This document shows, piece by piece, positions 32,632-42,416 of a DNA stretch of 59,227 nucleotides (its first letter is position 1; the number at the start of each line of letters is the position of its first letter). The stretch is from Pseudomonadota bacterium (GTDB lineage: Bacteria; Chloroflexota; UBA6077; JAJPHF01): positions 1-59,227 of the forward strand of contig JAJPHF010000031.1 of NCBI GenBank assembly GCA_021325365.1, written 5' to 3'. Under the pieces are notes generated by a model. It saw nothing but the letters and a program-made list of their open reading frames with translations, made no database searches and had not been told where the DNA came from. A program made the position numbers and the translations under genes.

Positions 32632-34398
32632 ATGAGCGTCGAGACGCGCGCGCAGTCCAGTCCGCCTCCGGCGCCCCGCACGCCGCCCGCCGGCCGCGTC
32701 GATCCGGTGACGCTCGAAGTCGTCCGGAGCGCGTTGGTGGCCTACGCCGACGAGATGTCCACCGTGCTGAGCCGCACGGCGTACAACATGATGATCTACG
32801 AGGTCCACGACTACTGCGTGGGCCTGATCGACACGGAAGGCCAGATCATCGCCCAGAATACTGGCGGCCTGCCGATCTTCCTCGCCGACCTCGGCGTCGC
32901 CATCGTCGACGGCATGGAGACGTTCGGCGCCGACGGCTTCGCCCCGGGCGACGTCGTCCTGATGAACTACCCGTACATCTGCGGCCAGCATTTGAACAAC
33001 GTCGTCGTCTACACGCCGTTTTTCTTCGAGGGCGAGCTGCTGGCCTTCCCCGCGGTGCGCGCGCACTGGGTGGATATCGGCAGCTCCAGCGTCGGCTTCG
33101 GGCCGGGCGGCACGACGGAGGTCTACCAAGAGGGCCTTCAGTTCCGCTCCGTGAAGCTCTACGAGGCCGGCAAGCTGAACGGCAGCATCGAGCGGATCAT
33201 CCACGACAACGTGCGCCTGCCCGAGTCGGCGCTGGGCGACCTGCGCGCCCAGATCGCCGCCTGCCGCGTCGGCGAGCGCCGCCTGCACGAGGTCTTCGCG
33301 CGCTACGGCAAGGAGACGATCCACGCCTGCGTGCGCGAGATCTGGGACCAGTCCGAGCAGCTCACCCGCCAGGCAGTCGCGCGTATTCCCGACGGCGTGT
33401 ACGAGGCGGAGAGCTACCTCGATGGGCACATGCTGAACCCGCCGCGGCCGATCCCGATCAAGGTGCGCGTGGAGGTCCGGGGCGACGAGCTGACGGTCGA
33501 CTACACCGACTTCACCGAGCAGCTGGAGTGCTCGCTGAACTCGGGCGAGTCGGGTGGCGTCGCGGCCGCCCGCGTCGCCTTCAAGGCTGTGACCCTCCCC
33601 CACCTGCCGGTGAACGAGGGCGCCTTCCGGCCCCTGAGGGTGATCCTGCCGCCCGGCAAGATGCTGAGCGCGCAGCCGCCCGCCGCTGTCGGGAACTGGA
33701 GCCTGGCCCTGCCGACTGTCGTGGACACGATCTTGCGGGCGCTGGCCGATGCGCTGCCCGACCTGATTCCCGCCGGGCACAAGGCCGACATGGGCGGCTA
33801 CACCTTCCACGGCATGGACCGCGAGCGCGGGCGCCGCTTCATCGGCATGAGCATCTTCGGCGGCGGCTGGGGCGGCCGGCCCCACGAGGACGGCGTGAGC
33901 GCCGCGGTCTCCATCTGCCAGGGCGACGTGCGCAACGTGCCACTGGAGCTGCAGGAAGCCTACTACCCTATCCTGGTCGAGCGCATGGAGCTGCGCCCCG
34001 ACAGCGGCGGCGCGGGCGAGCACCGCGGCGGCCTGGGGCTGGAGCTGCGCGTGCGGGCGCTCCAGGACATGTTCGCCAACCGGAGCATGGAGCGCGTCGG
34101 CTGTCCACCCTGGGGCCTGCGCGGCGGCCAGCCCGGGGCGCCGCCCCTGAACGTGATCGAGCGTGCGAGCGGCGAGCGCGAGGAGATCAGCAAGGGCCTG
34201 AACCGCTACCCGCTGGCTGCCGGCGACGTGATCACGATGCTCACCGCCGGCGGCGGCGGTTGGGGCGACCCCGCGGCGCGCGACCCAGCGCGGGTGCGCG
34301 AGGACGTGCAGCGCGGCTACGTGACGCCGGAGGCGGCAGAGCGGGATTACGGTATCGCGGTGGAATCGGATAGCGACGCGGCGAGGAGGACCCCATGA
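32632..34398 (+). CDS. hyuB: Hydantoinase/oxoprolinase subunit B
   Basis: A 588-residue partner of HyuA. Family landmarks: VDPVTLEVVRSALVAYADEMSTVL at the start, NTGGLPIFLADLG, NYPYICGQHLNNVVVYTPFF, AHWVDIGSSSVG, and near the C-terminus SGGAGEHRGGLGLELRVR and LTAGGGGWGDP. The HyuA-HyuB complex uses ATP to hydrolyse cyclic amides such as N-methylhydantoin or 5-oxoproline. Starts 23 bases after hyuA. Its stop overlaps the nitroreductase start (ATGA). Substrate not determined, but the importer and M24 neighbours suggest a scavenged nitrogen compound. Confidence 0.93.
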   Translation: MSVETRAQSSPPPAPRTPPAGRVDPVTLEVVRSALVAYADEMSTVLSRTAYNMMIYEVHDYCVGLIDTEGQIIAQNTGGLPIFLADLGVAIVDGMETFGADGFAPGDVVLMNYPYICGQHLNNVVVYTPFFFEGELLAFPAVRAHWVDIGSSSVGFGPGGTTEVYQEGLQFRSVKLYEAGKLNGSIERIIHDNVRLPESALGDLRAQIAACRVGERRLHEVFARYGKETIHACVREIWDQSEQLTRQAVARIPDGVYEAESYLDGHMLNPPRPIPIKVRVEVRGDELTVDYTDFTEQLECSLNSGESGGVAAARVAFKAVTLPHLPVNEGAFRPLRVILPPGKMLSAQPPAAVGNWSLALPTVVDTILRALADALPDLIPAGHKADMGGYTFHGMDRERGRRFIGMSIFGGGWGGRPHEDGVSAAVSICQGDVRNVPLELQEAYYPILVERMELRPDSGGAGEHRGGLGLELRVRALQDMFANRSMERVGCPPWGLRGGQPGAPPLNVIERASGEREEISKGLNRYPLAAGDVITMLTAGGGGWGDPAARDPARVREDVQRGYVTPEAAERDYGIAVESDSDAARRTP

Positions 34399-35186
34399 GC
34401 GCGGTGGAGCCGGCCAGCCACACCCGGGACTACGATCTGCTGCTGGACCTGATTACGCGGCGGGCGAGTATCCGCAAGCTCAAGCCCGACCCGATCCCCG
34501 ACGAGTACATCGACCTCGTGCTGGAGGCGGGCCACTGGGCGATGTCCGGCGCCAACTCCCAGCCCTGGGAGTACATCGTCGTCAAGGACCCGCAGGTCAA
34601 GAAGGATCTGTTCCGCGCCTATTCCGAGATCAACGCCGACTTCATCTACTGGATGGAGCAGCAGCGCGTCTTCGAGCTGCGCCACCCGTCGTACCAGATG
34701 ACGGCTGACGAGATCGTGCAGCGCCAGCGCACCTCCGCCGGCTGGTCGGAGGCGCCCGCGCTGATCGTCGTGCTGGGCGACGGCCGGCGGCAGTGGGGCA
34801 CCGTCCAGGGCGCCCACACCTTCGGCCGCGACCAGTCGCACCTGACGGACGGCCTGGCGAACACCTGCACGCTCATGCACCTGGCCGCCGCCTCGCTCGG
34901 CCTCGGCACGCAGTGGGTCACCATCCACATCCAGGAGCCGTTCAAGCGCATCCTGGGGGTGCCCGATCTGCTGATGCTCTACCTCATCATCCCGCTCGGC
35001 TATCCCGCCGTCGAGCCGATGCGTGGCGTGCGGCGCGACGTGAGCGCCATCGTCCACCACGACCACTACGACATGTCCAAGTACATGACCAACCAGCAGG
35101 TCGTCGAGTACCTCTACGAGCTGCGCGGCAAGACGCTCGGCCAGTACCGCCAGTCCTACGTCGGTGACGCGCAGCCCAAGCAGTAG
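34395..35186 (+). CDS. Nitroreductase-family flavoprotein
   Basis: A 263-residue FMN-binding protein. The N-terminal FMN motif is ITRRASIRKLKPDPIP with Arg/Ser phosphate contacts, then AGHWAMSGANSQPWEYIVV (family pattern APS..N.QPW). The C-terminal part has the LGTQWVTIH and IIPLGYPA segments typical of the family. Such enzymes reduce nitro compounds or quinones or dehydrogenate cyclic substrates with NAD(P)H. A four-base overlap with hyuB suggests it acts in the same pathway, for example on an unsaturated ring before hydrolysis; that is inferred. Confidence 0.88.
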   Translation: MSAVEPASHTRDYDLLLDLITRRASIRKLKPDPIPDEYIDLVLEAGHWAMSGANSQPWEYIVVKDPQVKKDLFRAYSEINADFIYWMEQQRVFELRHPSYQMTADEIVQRQRTSAGWSEAPALIVVLGDGRRQWGTVQGAHTFGRDQSHLTDGLANTCTLMHLAAASLGLGTQWVTIHIQEPFKRILGVPDLLMLYLIIPLGYPAVEPMRGVRRDVSAIVHHDHYDMSKYMTNQQVVEYLYELRGKTLGQYRQSYVGDAQPKQ

Positions 35187-35227
35187 CGGCGCCGTATCAC
35201 GCCAGGCGGTTTTCAGGGAGCCAGCCA

Positions 35228-36313
35228 ATGAACACGACCTTCCGGGCGCTGTACACGGCACGGCGCCGCGCGGCCGCCTGCGCCCTCCTGCTCGCCCTGG
35301 CGCTCGCGCTCGGCGCCTGCGCGCCCGCCGCGTCGCCGCCGAGCGGCGCCGGCAGCGCCAGCGCCCCGGCCCAGCCCAACGGCGGCCCGATCGGCCAACC
35401 CGGGGCGAAGCCCGAGAAGACCAACCTGAAGATCGGCCTGCCGGTCGCCGCGACCAGCTTCATGCCCGTCTACCTCGCAGCCGACCGCACCTACCAGGAA
35501 GAGGGCCTGAACGTCGAGCTGCTGAGCTTCCGCGGCGACGCGGACGTCGCGCAGGCCCTGGCCGCCGACTCGGTGGACATCAACGTGGCGTCGCTGAACG
35601 GGCTCATCAACATGCTGAATGCGGGGCAGCCGGTGACGGGCTTCTACGCCGGCTTCTTCCCCGCCGACTTCGCCTGGATCGCGCGCTCCGACGTGAAGAC
35701 GTGGAGCGACCTGCGCGGGAAGAGCGTGGGCATCTCCACCTACGGCGCGCTCACCGACTTCCTGACCCGCTACGCGCTCCGCAAGCACGGCCTGGATCCG
35801 GAGCGCGACGTGCAGATCGTGCAGGCGGGCGGCTCGCCCCAGGCGGCGCAAACGCTGCGGGCCGGGCGCCTCGACGCGGGGATCCTGTCCCCGCCCTTCA
35901 AGTGGAACCTGGCCGACGAGGGCTTCACGACCCTGGGCACCCAGGCCACCGAGATCGGCGAGCAGTGGCCGAAGCACATCTTCCTCGCCAAGGAGCGCTT
36001 CCTCGACGAGAACCCGAACACGGTACGCGCCGTCCTGCGCGCGCACGTGAGGGCCCTCCGCCTGGCGAAGGCGGAGCCAGACGCCGCCGTGGCGTCCTTC
36101 GAGAAGTGGCTCAAGTACAATCACGCCGACGCCGAACGAGCGCTGAGCGAGGTCGCCGACGACTTCGACGAGCGCGGCAACCTGCCCACCAAGTGGATGC
36201 CCGTCTTCTGGGAGATCGCGGTGGCCGCCGGCGACGTGACCGAGCCGTGGCCCGAGTCCAAGCTGCTCGACCGCCGCTTCGTAGACACCTTCGACCAGTG
36301 GGCGCCGCAATAG
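35228..36313 (+). CDS. NMT1/SsuA-type ABC transporter substrate-binding lipoprotein
   Basis: A 361-residue solute receptor. The signal peptide ends in LGAC (lipobox, Cys about 31), followed by a Ser/Pro/Gly linker, then a two-lobe binding fold: KIGLPVAATSFMPVYLAADRTYQEEGLNVELL, WSDLRGKSVGISTYGALTDFLTRYALRKHG and LDAGILSPPFKWNLADEG. This family takes up sulfonates, nitrate, thiamine precursors and similar small molecules. The matching ATPase and permeases are encoded 1.8 kb downstream. It probably imports the substrate of the hydantoinase cluster; this is inferred from position. Confidence 0.9.
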   Translation: MNTTFRALYTARRRAAACALLLALALALGACAPAASPPSGAGSASAPAQPNGGPIGQPGAKPEKTNLKIGLPVAATSFMPVYLAADRTYQEEGLNVELLSFRGDADVAQALAADSVDINVASLNGLINMLNAGQPVTGFYAGFFPADFAWIARSDVKTWSDLRGKSVGISTYGALTDFLTRYALRKHGLDPERDVQIVQAGGSPQAAQTLRAGRLDAGILSPPFKWNLADEGFTTLGTQATEIGEQWPKHIFLAKERFLDENPNTVRAVLRAHVRALRLAKAEPDAAVASFEKWLKYNHADAERALSEVADDFDERGNLPTKWMPVFWEIAVAAGDVTEPWPESKLLDRRFVDTFDQWAPQ

Positions 36314-36411
36314 GTGATGCGCCGGACACGCGATAGCTTCGGGCGGCGCCCGGCGCCCGCGCCGATCGCGCGGCCCGCAGTCCGCGCAGCCGGCACGCCG
36401 GCCCGCGTCCC

Positions 36412-37233
36412 ATGACCTCGGAAGATGCCCGCCACGCGCTGGTCAATACCCATACGGAAGCGGCCGGCTTATCGCTGTTCGCCCGCGTCTCGGCGCTGCC
36501 GCTGCCCCCCCAAGCGCCCGCAGTCGTCATGGTGCATGGGCTGGTCGTCTCCAGCCGCTACATGGTCCCAACCGCCAAGCGGCTCGCCCGCTACTGCCGC
36601 GTTGCCATCCCCGACCTCCCCGGCTACGGGCACAGTGCCAAGCCGCCCCGCGCGTTGAACGTCCCGCAGCTCGCCGACGCGCTCGCCGCTTGGATGGTGG
36701 CCGCGGGGTTCCCACGGGCAGTCCTACTCGGCAACTCCTTCGGCTGCCAGGTCGTCGTCGACCTCGCCGTCCGCTACCCGGAGCGCGTCGCCCGCGCCAT
36801 CCTGGTCGGCCCAACCACCGACCCGCGCGCCCGCACGGCCCACCAGCAGGTCGGCCGCTGGCTGCTCAACCTGCCCGGCGAGCCGCTCGGGCTAGGCCTC
36901 GTGGTGGCGCGCGACGTCTGGGACATGGGCATTCCCCGCGCGCTCGCCACCTTCCGCCACATGCTGCGCGACGACGTCGCCGCGAAGCTGCCGCGCGTTC
37001 AGGCGCCGACGCTCGTCGTGCGGGGCGGTCACGACACCTCGGTGCCCCAGCGCTGGTGCGAGGAGGCGGTGCGCCTGCTGCCCCGCGCGCGCCTCGTCGT
37101 CATCCCCGGCGCCGCCCACACGCTCAACTACAACTCGCCGCGGCGGCTCCTCCGCGTCACGTTGCCGTTCATCCTCGGGCACGACGCGGGGTACGAGACT
37201 TGCACCCCGCCCTACACTGGAGCGGACCGGTAG
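36412..37233 (+). CDS. Alpha/beta hydrolase
   Basis: A 273-residue hydrolase. Oxyanion region VMVHGLVVSSRYMVP, nucleophile elbow LLGNSFGCQVVVDLA (Ser about 112), acid in VRGGHDTSVP and base in PGAAHTLNY complete the triad. No signal peptide. Starts 98 bases after the binding-protein gene. It is related to the next gene but not close. Substrate unknown; family members cleave esters, amides or C-C bonds. Confidence 0.87.
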   Translation: MTSEDARHALVNTHTEAAGLSLFARVSALPLPPQAPAVVMVHGLVVSSRYMVPTAKRLARYCRVAIPDLPGYGHSAKPPRALNVPQLADALAAWMVAAGFPRAVLLGNSFGCQVVVDLAVRYPERVARAILVGPTTDPRARTAHQQVGRWLLNLPGEPLGLGLVVARDVWDMGIPRALATFRHMLRDDVAAKLPRVQAPTLVVRGGHDTSVPQRWCEEAVRLLPRARLVVIPGAAHTLNYNSPRRLLRVTLPFILGHDAGYETCTPPYTGADR

Positions 37234-37264
37234 CCTTGATAGGTACACGGGAGCTGCAGACGCG

Positions 37265-38056
37265 GTGACGGCTGACAAGCGCGCGCGCCTGGAGTCGCGC
37301 TACCTCCAGATGGGCGACACGACGATCCACTATCAGGTGGCCGGGGAGGGCCGCCCCGTGGTGCTGGTACATGGCCTGTCCGGCTCCACACGCTGGTGGG
37401 CGCGCAACGTCGGCCCGCTGGCGGAGCGCTTCCGCGTCTACGTCGTGGACCTCATCGGCTTCGGCGGCAGTCGGGCCGCGAGCCGCTTCGCGCTCCGCGA
37501 GGCCACCGGTCACCTCGTCCGCTGGATGGACCGCCTGGCCCTCGACCGCGCGAGCGTGATCGGGCACTCGATGGGCGGCTTCATCGCCGCCGACCTCGCC
37601 GCCGACGTGCCAGCCCGAGTCGATCACCTCGTGCTCGTCGATGCGGTCGCGCTGCCCCTGGGCCGCACGCGCTGGCGGCAGGCCGTCGGCCTGCTGCACG
37701 GCCTGTGGCGCCTCCCCGTCGGCTTCCTCCCCATCCTTCTCGCCGACGCCCACCGGGCCGGGCCGGCGACCATCCTGCGCGCCGCCCACGAGCTGCTCGC
37801 GGCCGACATCCAGGCCAAGCTCGCCCGGGTCGCCGCGCCCACGCTGCTGATCTGGGGCGAGCGCGATGCGATCGTTCCCGTCGAGCTGGGCGAGCGCCTG
37901 GCGCGCGCCCTCCCGCGCGCTCGGCTCGTCGTGCTCCCGGGCGCCGGCCACAACCCCATGTGGGACCGCGCCGACGCGTTCAATCGCGCGGTGCTCGCCT
38001 TCCTGGCCGAGGAGCGCCCGGCCCGGGCGGTCGCCGCCGCGCGATCGGCCGCCTGA
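37265..38056 (+). CDS. Alpha/beta hydrolase
   Basis: A 263-residue hydrolase of the same superfamily. VVLVHGLSGSTRWWARN, nucleophile VIGHSMGGFIAADLA (Ser about 101), acid WGERDAIVP and base PGAGHNPMWDRAD. GTG start at 37265. It follows the previous hydrolase by 31 bases, so the pair is probably co-transcribed and placed between the binding protein and the rest of the ABC importer. It may process the imported compound. Confidence 0.87.
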   Translation: MTADKRARLESRYLQMGDTTIHYQVAGEGRPVVLVHGLSGSTRWWARNVGPLAERFRVYVVDLIGFGGSRAASRFALREATGHLVRWMDRLALDRASVIGHSMGGFIAADLAADVPARVDHLVLVDAVALPLGRTRWRQAVGLLHGLWRLPVGFLPILLADAHRAGPATILRAAHELLAADIQAKLARVAAPTLLIWGERDAIVPVELGERLARALPRARLVVLPGAGHNPMWDRADAFNRAVLAFLAEERPARAVAAARSAA

Positions 38057-38113
38057 GCCGCTCCAGCCGCCACCCCGCGCTGGGCGGCGCCGACGCTCGC
38101 CGCTAGCTCCGCG

Positions 38114-38119
38114 TATAAT
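38114..38119 (+). promoter_or_regulatory. -10 element (TATAAT) before the ABC ATPase gene
   Basis: A perfect TATAAT 24 bases before the ATPase start, in very GC-rich surroundings. The -35 region (CGACGC at 38091-38096) is poor. It would let the ATPase-permease genes be made independently of the upstream run. Confidence 0.45.
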
Positions 38120-38142
38120 CACGACATGCGCGGGCAGGTGAG

Positions 38143-38941
<799 letters not shown>

Positions 38942-38949
<8 letters not shown>

Positions 38950-39787
38950 CGATGCGGTCGGACCGGCCGCGGCCGGCATCCAGGCGCCGGCGCGGCCGGC
39001 CAGCGCGCGCCTCGCGCTCGCGCTGCGCCGCCACCGGCGCGGGCTGCTCGGCACCGCCTCCGTCGTGGTCTTCCTGCTCGTCTGGCAGCTCGTCGGCTCG
39101 CACAGCGCGGTGTCCGCCGACCTCATCTCCTATCCGACTCAGGTACTGGCCACCGCGGCCCAGATGACGGCCTCGGGCGAGCTGGGCGGCGCGGCGCTCG
39201 TCAGTCTCCAGGAGTTCGTCTACGGCTTCGTGCCCGCGGTCGTCCTCGGGATCGCCCTCGGGCTCGCCATGGGGCGCTTCCGCCGCGTGCGTTACCTGCT
39301 CGACCCGCTCATCATGGCGTTCTACACGGCGCCGCGCATCGCGCTCATCCCCCTGCTCGTCATCTGGTTCGGCGTGGGCATGGAGTCGAAGGTCGCGGTC
39401 GTGTTCCTCGGCGCGGTCTTCCCGGTGCTCGTAAACACCGTTGCCGGCGTGGAGCAGATCGACCCGCTCTGGGTGCGGGCCGTGCGCTCCTTCGGCGCTG
39501 GCGAGTGGCAGGTGGTCACCAAGGTCGTCATGCCCGGGGCCCTGCCAGCCGTGATGGCCGGCGTGCGCCTGGGGCTCGGCCGCGCCATCATCGGGGTGAT
39601 CGTGGGCGAGATGTACGTGGCCGTCGCGGGGGTCGGCCGGCTGGTGCAGGTCTACAGCGGCGCCGGACGCGCCGCCGAGCTGGTCGTGCTGGTCGTCGTC
39701 ACCGCCGCCTTCGGCTTCGTCAGCATTACGGCCCTGCGACTGATCGAGGAGAGGATCGCCCCGTGGCGGCGAGAGCTGGAAGTCTAG
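38942..39787 (+). CDS. ABC importer permease (SsuC/TauC type)
   Basis: A 281-residue inner-membrane subunit with six hydrophobic segments (the first at about 38-55). The EAA loop that docks the ATPase is visible (SFGAGEWQVVTKVVMPGALPAVMAGVRLGLGRA). The GTG at 38942 is chosen because GAGGTG lies just upstream and the start overlaps the ATPase stop; a GTG at 38930 in the same frame would add four residues. The 3' end overlaps the next permease by 25 bases. The two permeases probably form a heterodimer. Confidence 0.9.
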
Positions 39788-40575
39788 GCGCGCCGCCGGG
39801 CCTGCGCCTGCGCCGCGTCTACCTGCGCCACGAGGCCGCCATCCTGGGCGTGCTCGGCCTCGCGGGCTTTACGGCGCTCTGGGAGCTGGCGGGGCGCCTG
39901 GGCTGGATCAACCCGGTCGTCCTGAGCAGTCCGAGCCGCGTCGGCGACGCGCTGCTGCGCCAGGCCCGCTCGGGCGAGCTGCCGCGCGATCTCCAGGTGA
40001 CGGCGGTCGAGTTCGTCGTCGGCTTCGGCATCGCCGTGGCCCTGGGCGTGGCGATCGGCGTGCTCATGGGCCTCTACCAGGACGTCGAGTTCTCGCTCGA
40101 CCCGTTCATCTGGTTCCTCTACGCCGCCCCCCTCGTCGCCTTCTACCCGCTGATCATCGTCTGGCTCGGCTTCGGCTTCTGGACCGTCGTCGCGATTACC
40201 GTGTTCCTGACGGCCATCCCCATCGCCGTGAACACGCTCGCCGGCATCCGCTCGGTCGATCCGCTCCTCGTCCGCGCCGTGCGCTCCTTTGGCGGCAGCA
40301 CGGCCGACGTGGTGACGAAGGTGCTGCTGCCGGCGTCGCTGCCGCTGGTGCTGGCGGGCCTCCGCATTGGCATCGGCCGCGCGCTGATCGGCGTCATCCT
40401 CGGCGAGATGTTCAGCGCCAACGCGGGGCTGGGCTTCCGCATGACCTACTACGGCGCCCGCCTGCGCACCACCGACGTGCTGGTGCCGATGCTAGTGATC
40501 GTCGTCTTCGGCGTCGTCGCCACCCAGCTCGTGCGCCTGCTGGAGACGCGCCTCGCCCGCTGGCGCGAGACCTAG
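39763..40575 (+). CDS. ABC importer permease, second subunit
   Basis: A 270-residue permease of the same family. The GTG start at 39763 follows GAGGAGAGG and lies inside the previous gene. EAA loop: SFGGSTADVVTKVLLPASLPLVLAGLRIGIGRA. Six membrane segments, the first about 27-42 (AAILGVLGLAGFTALWEL). Two different permeases in one importer of this family are less common than a homodimer. Last gene of the co-directional run that starts at 28124. Confidence 0.9.
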   Translation: MAARAGSLGAPPGLRLRRVYLRHEAAILGVLGLAGFTALWELAGRLGWINPVVLSSPSRVGDALLRQARSGELPRDLQVTAVEFVVGFGIAVALGVAIGVLMGLYQDVEFSLDPFIWFLYAAPLVAFYPLIIVWLGFGFWTVVAITVFLTAIPIAVNTLAGIRSVDPLLVRAVRSFGGSTADVVTKVLLPASLPLVLAGLRIGIGRALIGVILGEMFSANAGLGFRMTYYGARLRTTDVLVPMLVIVVFGVVATQLVRLLETRLARWRET

Positions 40576-40614
40576 AGCCGTTTACGCGCAAGGGGAGCGG
40601 CCGGCGTGTCGTAG

Positions 40615-40646
40615 TGTCGTAGGGGCGGCTCTCGTGGTCGCCCGCG
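40615..40646. repeat. GTAGGGGC...GCCCGCGG dispersed repeat copy
   Basis: GTCGTAGGGGCGGCTCTCGT followed by GGTCGCCCGCGG. It matches the pattern of the cluster at 49991-50220 and the copy at 51907-51937. Confidence 0.5.
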
Positions 40647-40652
40647 GCCTGT

Positions 40653-40758
40653 GGCGCGGAATACTGCAAGCGCCACTGCCCCCGTGCCGACGCCGGAGCC
40701 ACCGGGAGGGCCGGCGCCGCGGGGGCTTGGGGCGCGGAATACTGCAAGCGCCACTGCC
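40653..40758. repeat. 28-bp direct repeat pair
   Basis: GGCGCGGAATACTGCAAGCG plus CCACTGCC occurs identically at 40653-40680 and 40731-40758, with 50 bases of GC-rich sequence between. It lies in the gap between the converging permease and deacetylase genes. It could be a small duplicated element or a slippage product. Confidence 0.8.
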
Positions 40759-40810
40759 GCCGCCCCGATGTCAGCTGACCGCTCGGTCTCGCTGCAAACC
40801 GCTGTAGTGC

Positions 40811-41677
40811 CTAGCCGGCCAGCGCGTCGCGGTAGCTGGTGAGGACGATACCGCGCGCCCGCACGGCCGCCAGCGCCTCCGGCGCGGTGAGCGCCGCCAG
40901 CTCGCGCTCCCGCCCGGCGGCGTAGCTCGTGCGCGCGTGCAGCTCGGCGTCCGGATAGCCCGGGTGGACCATCAGCTCCGTGAGCCCCGGCGGCAGCCGC
41001 CGCAGCAGCGCGACGAGCGACGGCGCGTCGAAGGCCAGGCCCAGCGTCAGACCGCGAAAGTGATCGCTCGTGCGCAGCCCGGCCGCCGGCAGCGCGGCGC
41101 GCAGCCGCCGCGCTGCCGCGCCGAGCGCCAGCCGCCGCGCCCGGTCGCGCGGCGCTTCGCGCCCCGTCCCGGGCGGCGCCTCCGCGGGGCAGCGCACCGC
41201 GCGCACGCCGTACTCTGCGGCAATCTGCAGCGCGATGGGGCGCACGGCGGGGTGCAGGTGGACGTGGTGATGGCCGTCGAGGTGGTCCAGCCGCGCGCCG
41301 AGCGCCAGCGCCCGTTCGAGCTGCGCCGCGATCTCCCGCTCCAGGTCCCCGCGCCGCACCCGCCCCAGCGCGAGCCGCAGCAGCAGCCGATCCAGCCGCG
41401 GAAAACGGCCGGCGGGGTCCACCAGGCTCGGCACCCGCGCCGCGCCCGCGCACGGCTCGCCGGTCGTGAGGTTCAGGTGCAGTCCAAGCGCCAGGCTCGG
41501 CGGCGCGGCCGCGACCGCCCCGGCAGCCGCCGGCAGGTTGGCCATTAGCGTGGCGCTCGTCACCAGGCCCGCACGGTGCGCCGCCAGCACGCCGGCGTTC
41601 ACCCCGGCGCTCAGGCCGTAGTCGTCGGCGTTGACGATCAGCGTGGGCAATTGGGCGGAGCGAGTGGAAATGGTCAT
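40811..41677 (-). CDS. ChbG/YdjC-type carbohydrate deacetylase
   Basis: A 288-residue metal-dependent deacetylase. LIVNADDYGLSAGVN (Asp pair near 17-18) and the metal-binding LDGHHHVHLHPAV (about 125-137) are the family's hallmarks; VHPGYPD near the C-terminus is also conserved. Members remove acetyl groups from chitooligosaccharides or from hopanoid/lipid-linked sugars. The ATG at 41677 is used; a much longer upstream frame is not supported. Divergent to a methyltransferase-GT2 pair with 46 bases between starts, suggesting shared control and a polysaccharide or glycolipid role. Confidence 0.88.
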   Translation of the reverse strand: MTISTRSAQLPTLIVNADDYGLSAGVNAGVLAAHRAGLVTSATLMANLPAAAGAVAAAPPSLALGLHLNLTTGEPCAGAARVPSLVDPAGRFPRLDRLLLRLALGRVRRGDLEREIAAQLERALALGARLDHLDGHHHVHLHPAVRPIALQIAAEYGVRAVRCPAEAPPGTGREAPRDRARRLALGAAARRLRAALPAAGLRTSDHFRGLTLGLAFDAPSLVALLRRLPPGLTELMVHPGYPDAELHARTSYAAGRERELAALTAPEALAAVRARGIVLTSYRDALAG

Positions 41678-41723
41678 GTATACTGCCCTGTGGCGATTCC
41701 CTGTGCCACGCGGAGACTCTGTC

Positions 41724-42416
41724 ATGCCCGTCGCGGCCCTGTCAACCCCGGCCCGCTCGCCCCTGGCCCGCGCGCTCGCGCTGTACGCCGACGAGGCGCC
41801 CGGCGTGCGACTGCACGTGCAGGCGCGGCACTGGCTGTGCCCCCTGGAGCGCATCGCCGCGCACGTGCCGGCGGTCGGGCGCGTGCTCGACGTGGGCTGC
41901 GGCCACGGATTGTTTGCCAACCTCCTCGCGCTCGGGTCGCCCGCCCGCGAGGTGCTGGGCGTCGACCCGATGGCCAGCAAGATCGCCGTGGCGCGTCGCG
42001 TGGCACGCGGCGTGCCGAACGCGCGCTACGCGGTCGGCAGCGCCGCCGACGTAACCGATGGCCCGTACGATGTCATCACGATTCTGGACGTGCTCTACCT
42101 GCTGCCGCGGCCCGCAAAGCTCGCGCTCCTGCAACGGTGCCGCGCGCTGCTCGCGCCCGGCGGACTGCTGCTGCTCAAGACGAACGACCGCCACCCTCGC
42201 TGGAAATACCTGTGGGCGCGCGTCGAGGAGCAGGTCATGACCGGGCTGGGGTTCACCGAGGGGCAGGGCCTCTACTTCCTCAGCGCCGCGCAGAATCGCG
42301 CGCTGCTGGCGATGGCCGGCTTCGCGGCCGAAACCGTCCGCCTCGACTCCTGGCTACCCTACCCCCACGTCCTCTTCGTGGCCCGTCCAGCCACCCGCGG
42401 GGTTCCGGCCACATGA
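41724..42416 (+). CDS. Class I SAM-dependent methyltransferase
   Basis: A 230-residue methyltransferase. Motif I RVLDVGCGHGLFANLLAL (about 55-72), acidic VLGVDPM at the end of strand 2, motif II ITILDVLYLLPRP, then LLAPGGLLLLKTNDRHPRW. Start at ATG 41724 after GCGGAG. A -10-like TATACT lies at 41679-41684. It overlaps the GT2 gene by four bases. Acceptor unknown; lipid-linked sugar or quinone-like substrates are possible given the neighbours. Confidence 0.85.
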   Translation: MPVAALSTPARSPLARALALYADEAPGVRLHVQARHWLCPLERIAAHVPAVGRVLDVGCGHGLFANLLALGSPAREVLGVDPMASKIAVARRVARGVPNARYAVGSAADVTDGPYDVITILDVLYLLPRPAKLALLQRCRALLAPGGLLLLKTNDRHPRWKYLWARVEEQVMTGLGFTEGQGLYFLSAAQNRALLAMAGFAAETVRLDSWLPYPHVLFVARPATRGVPAT

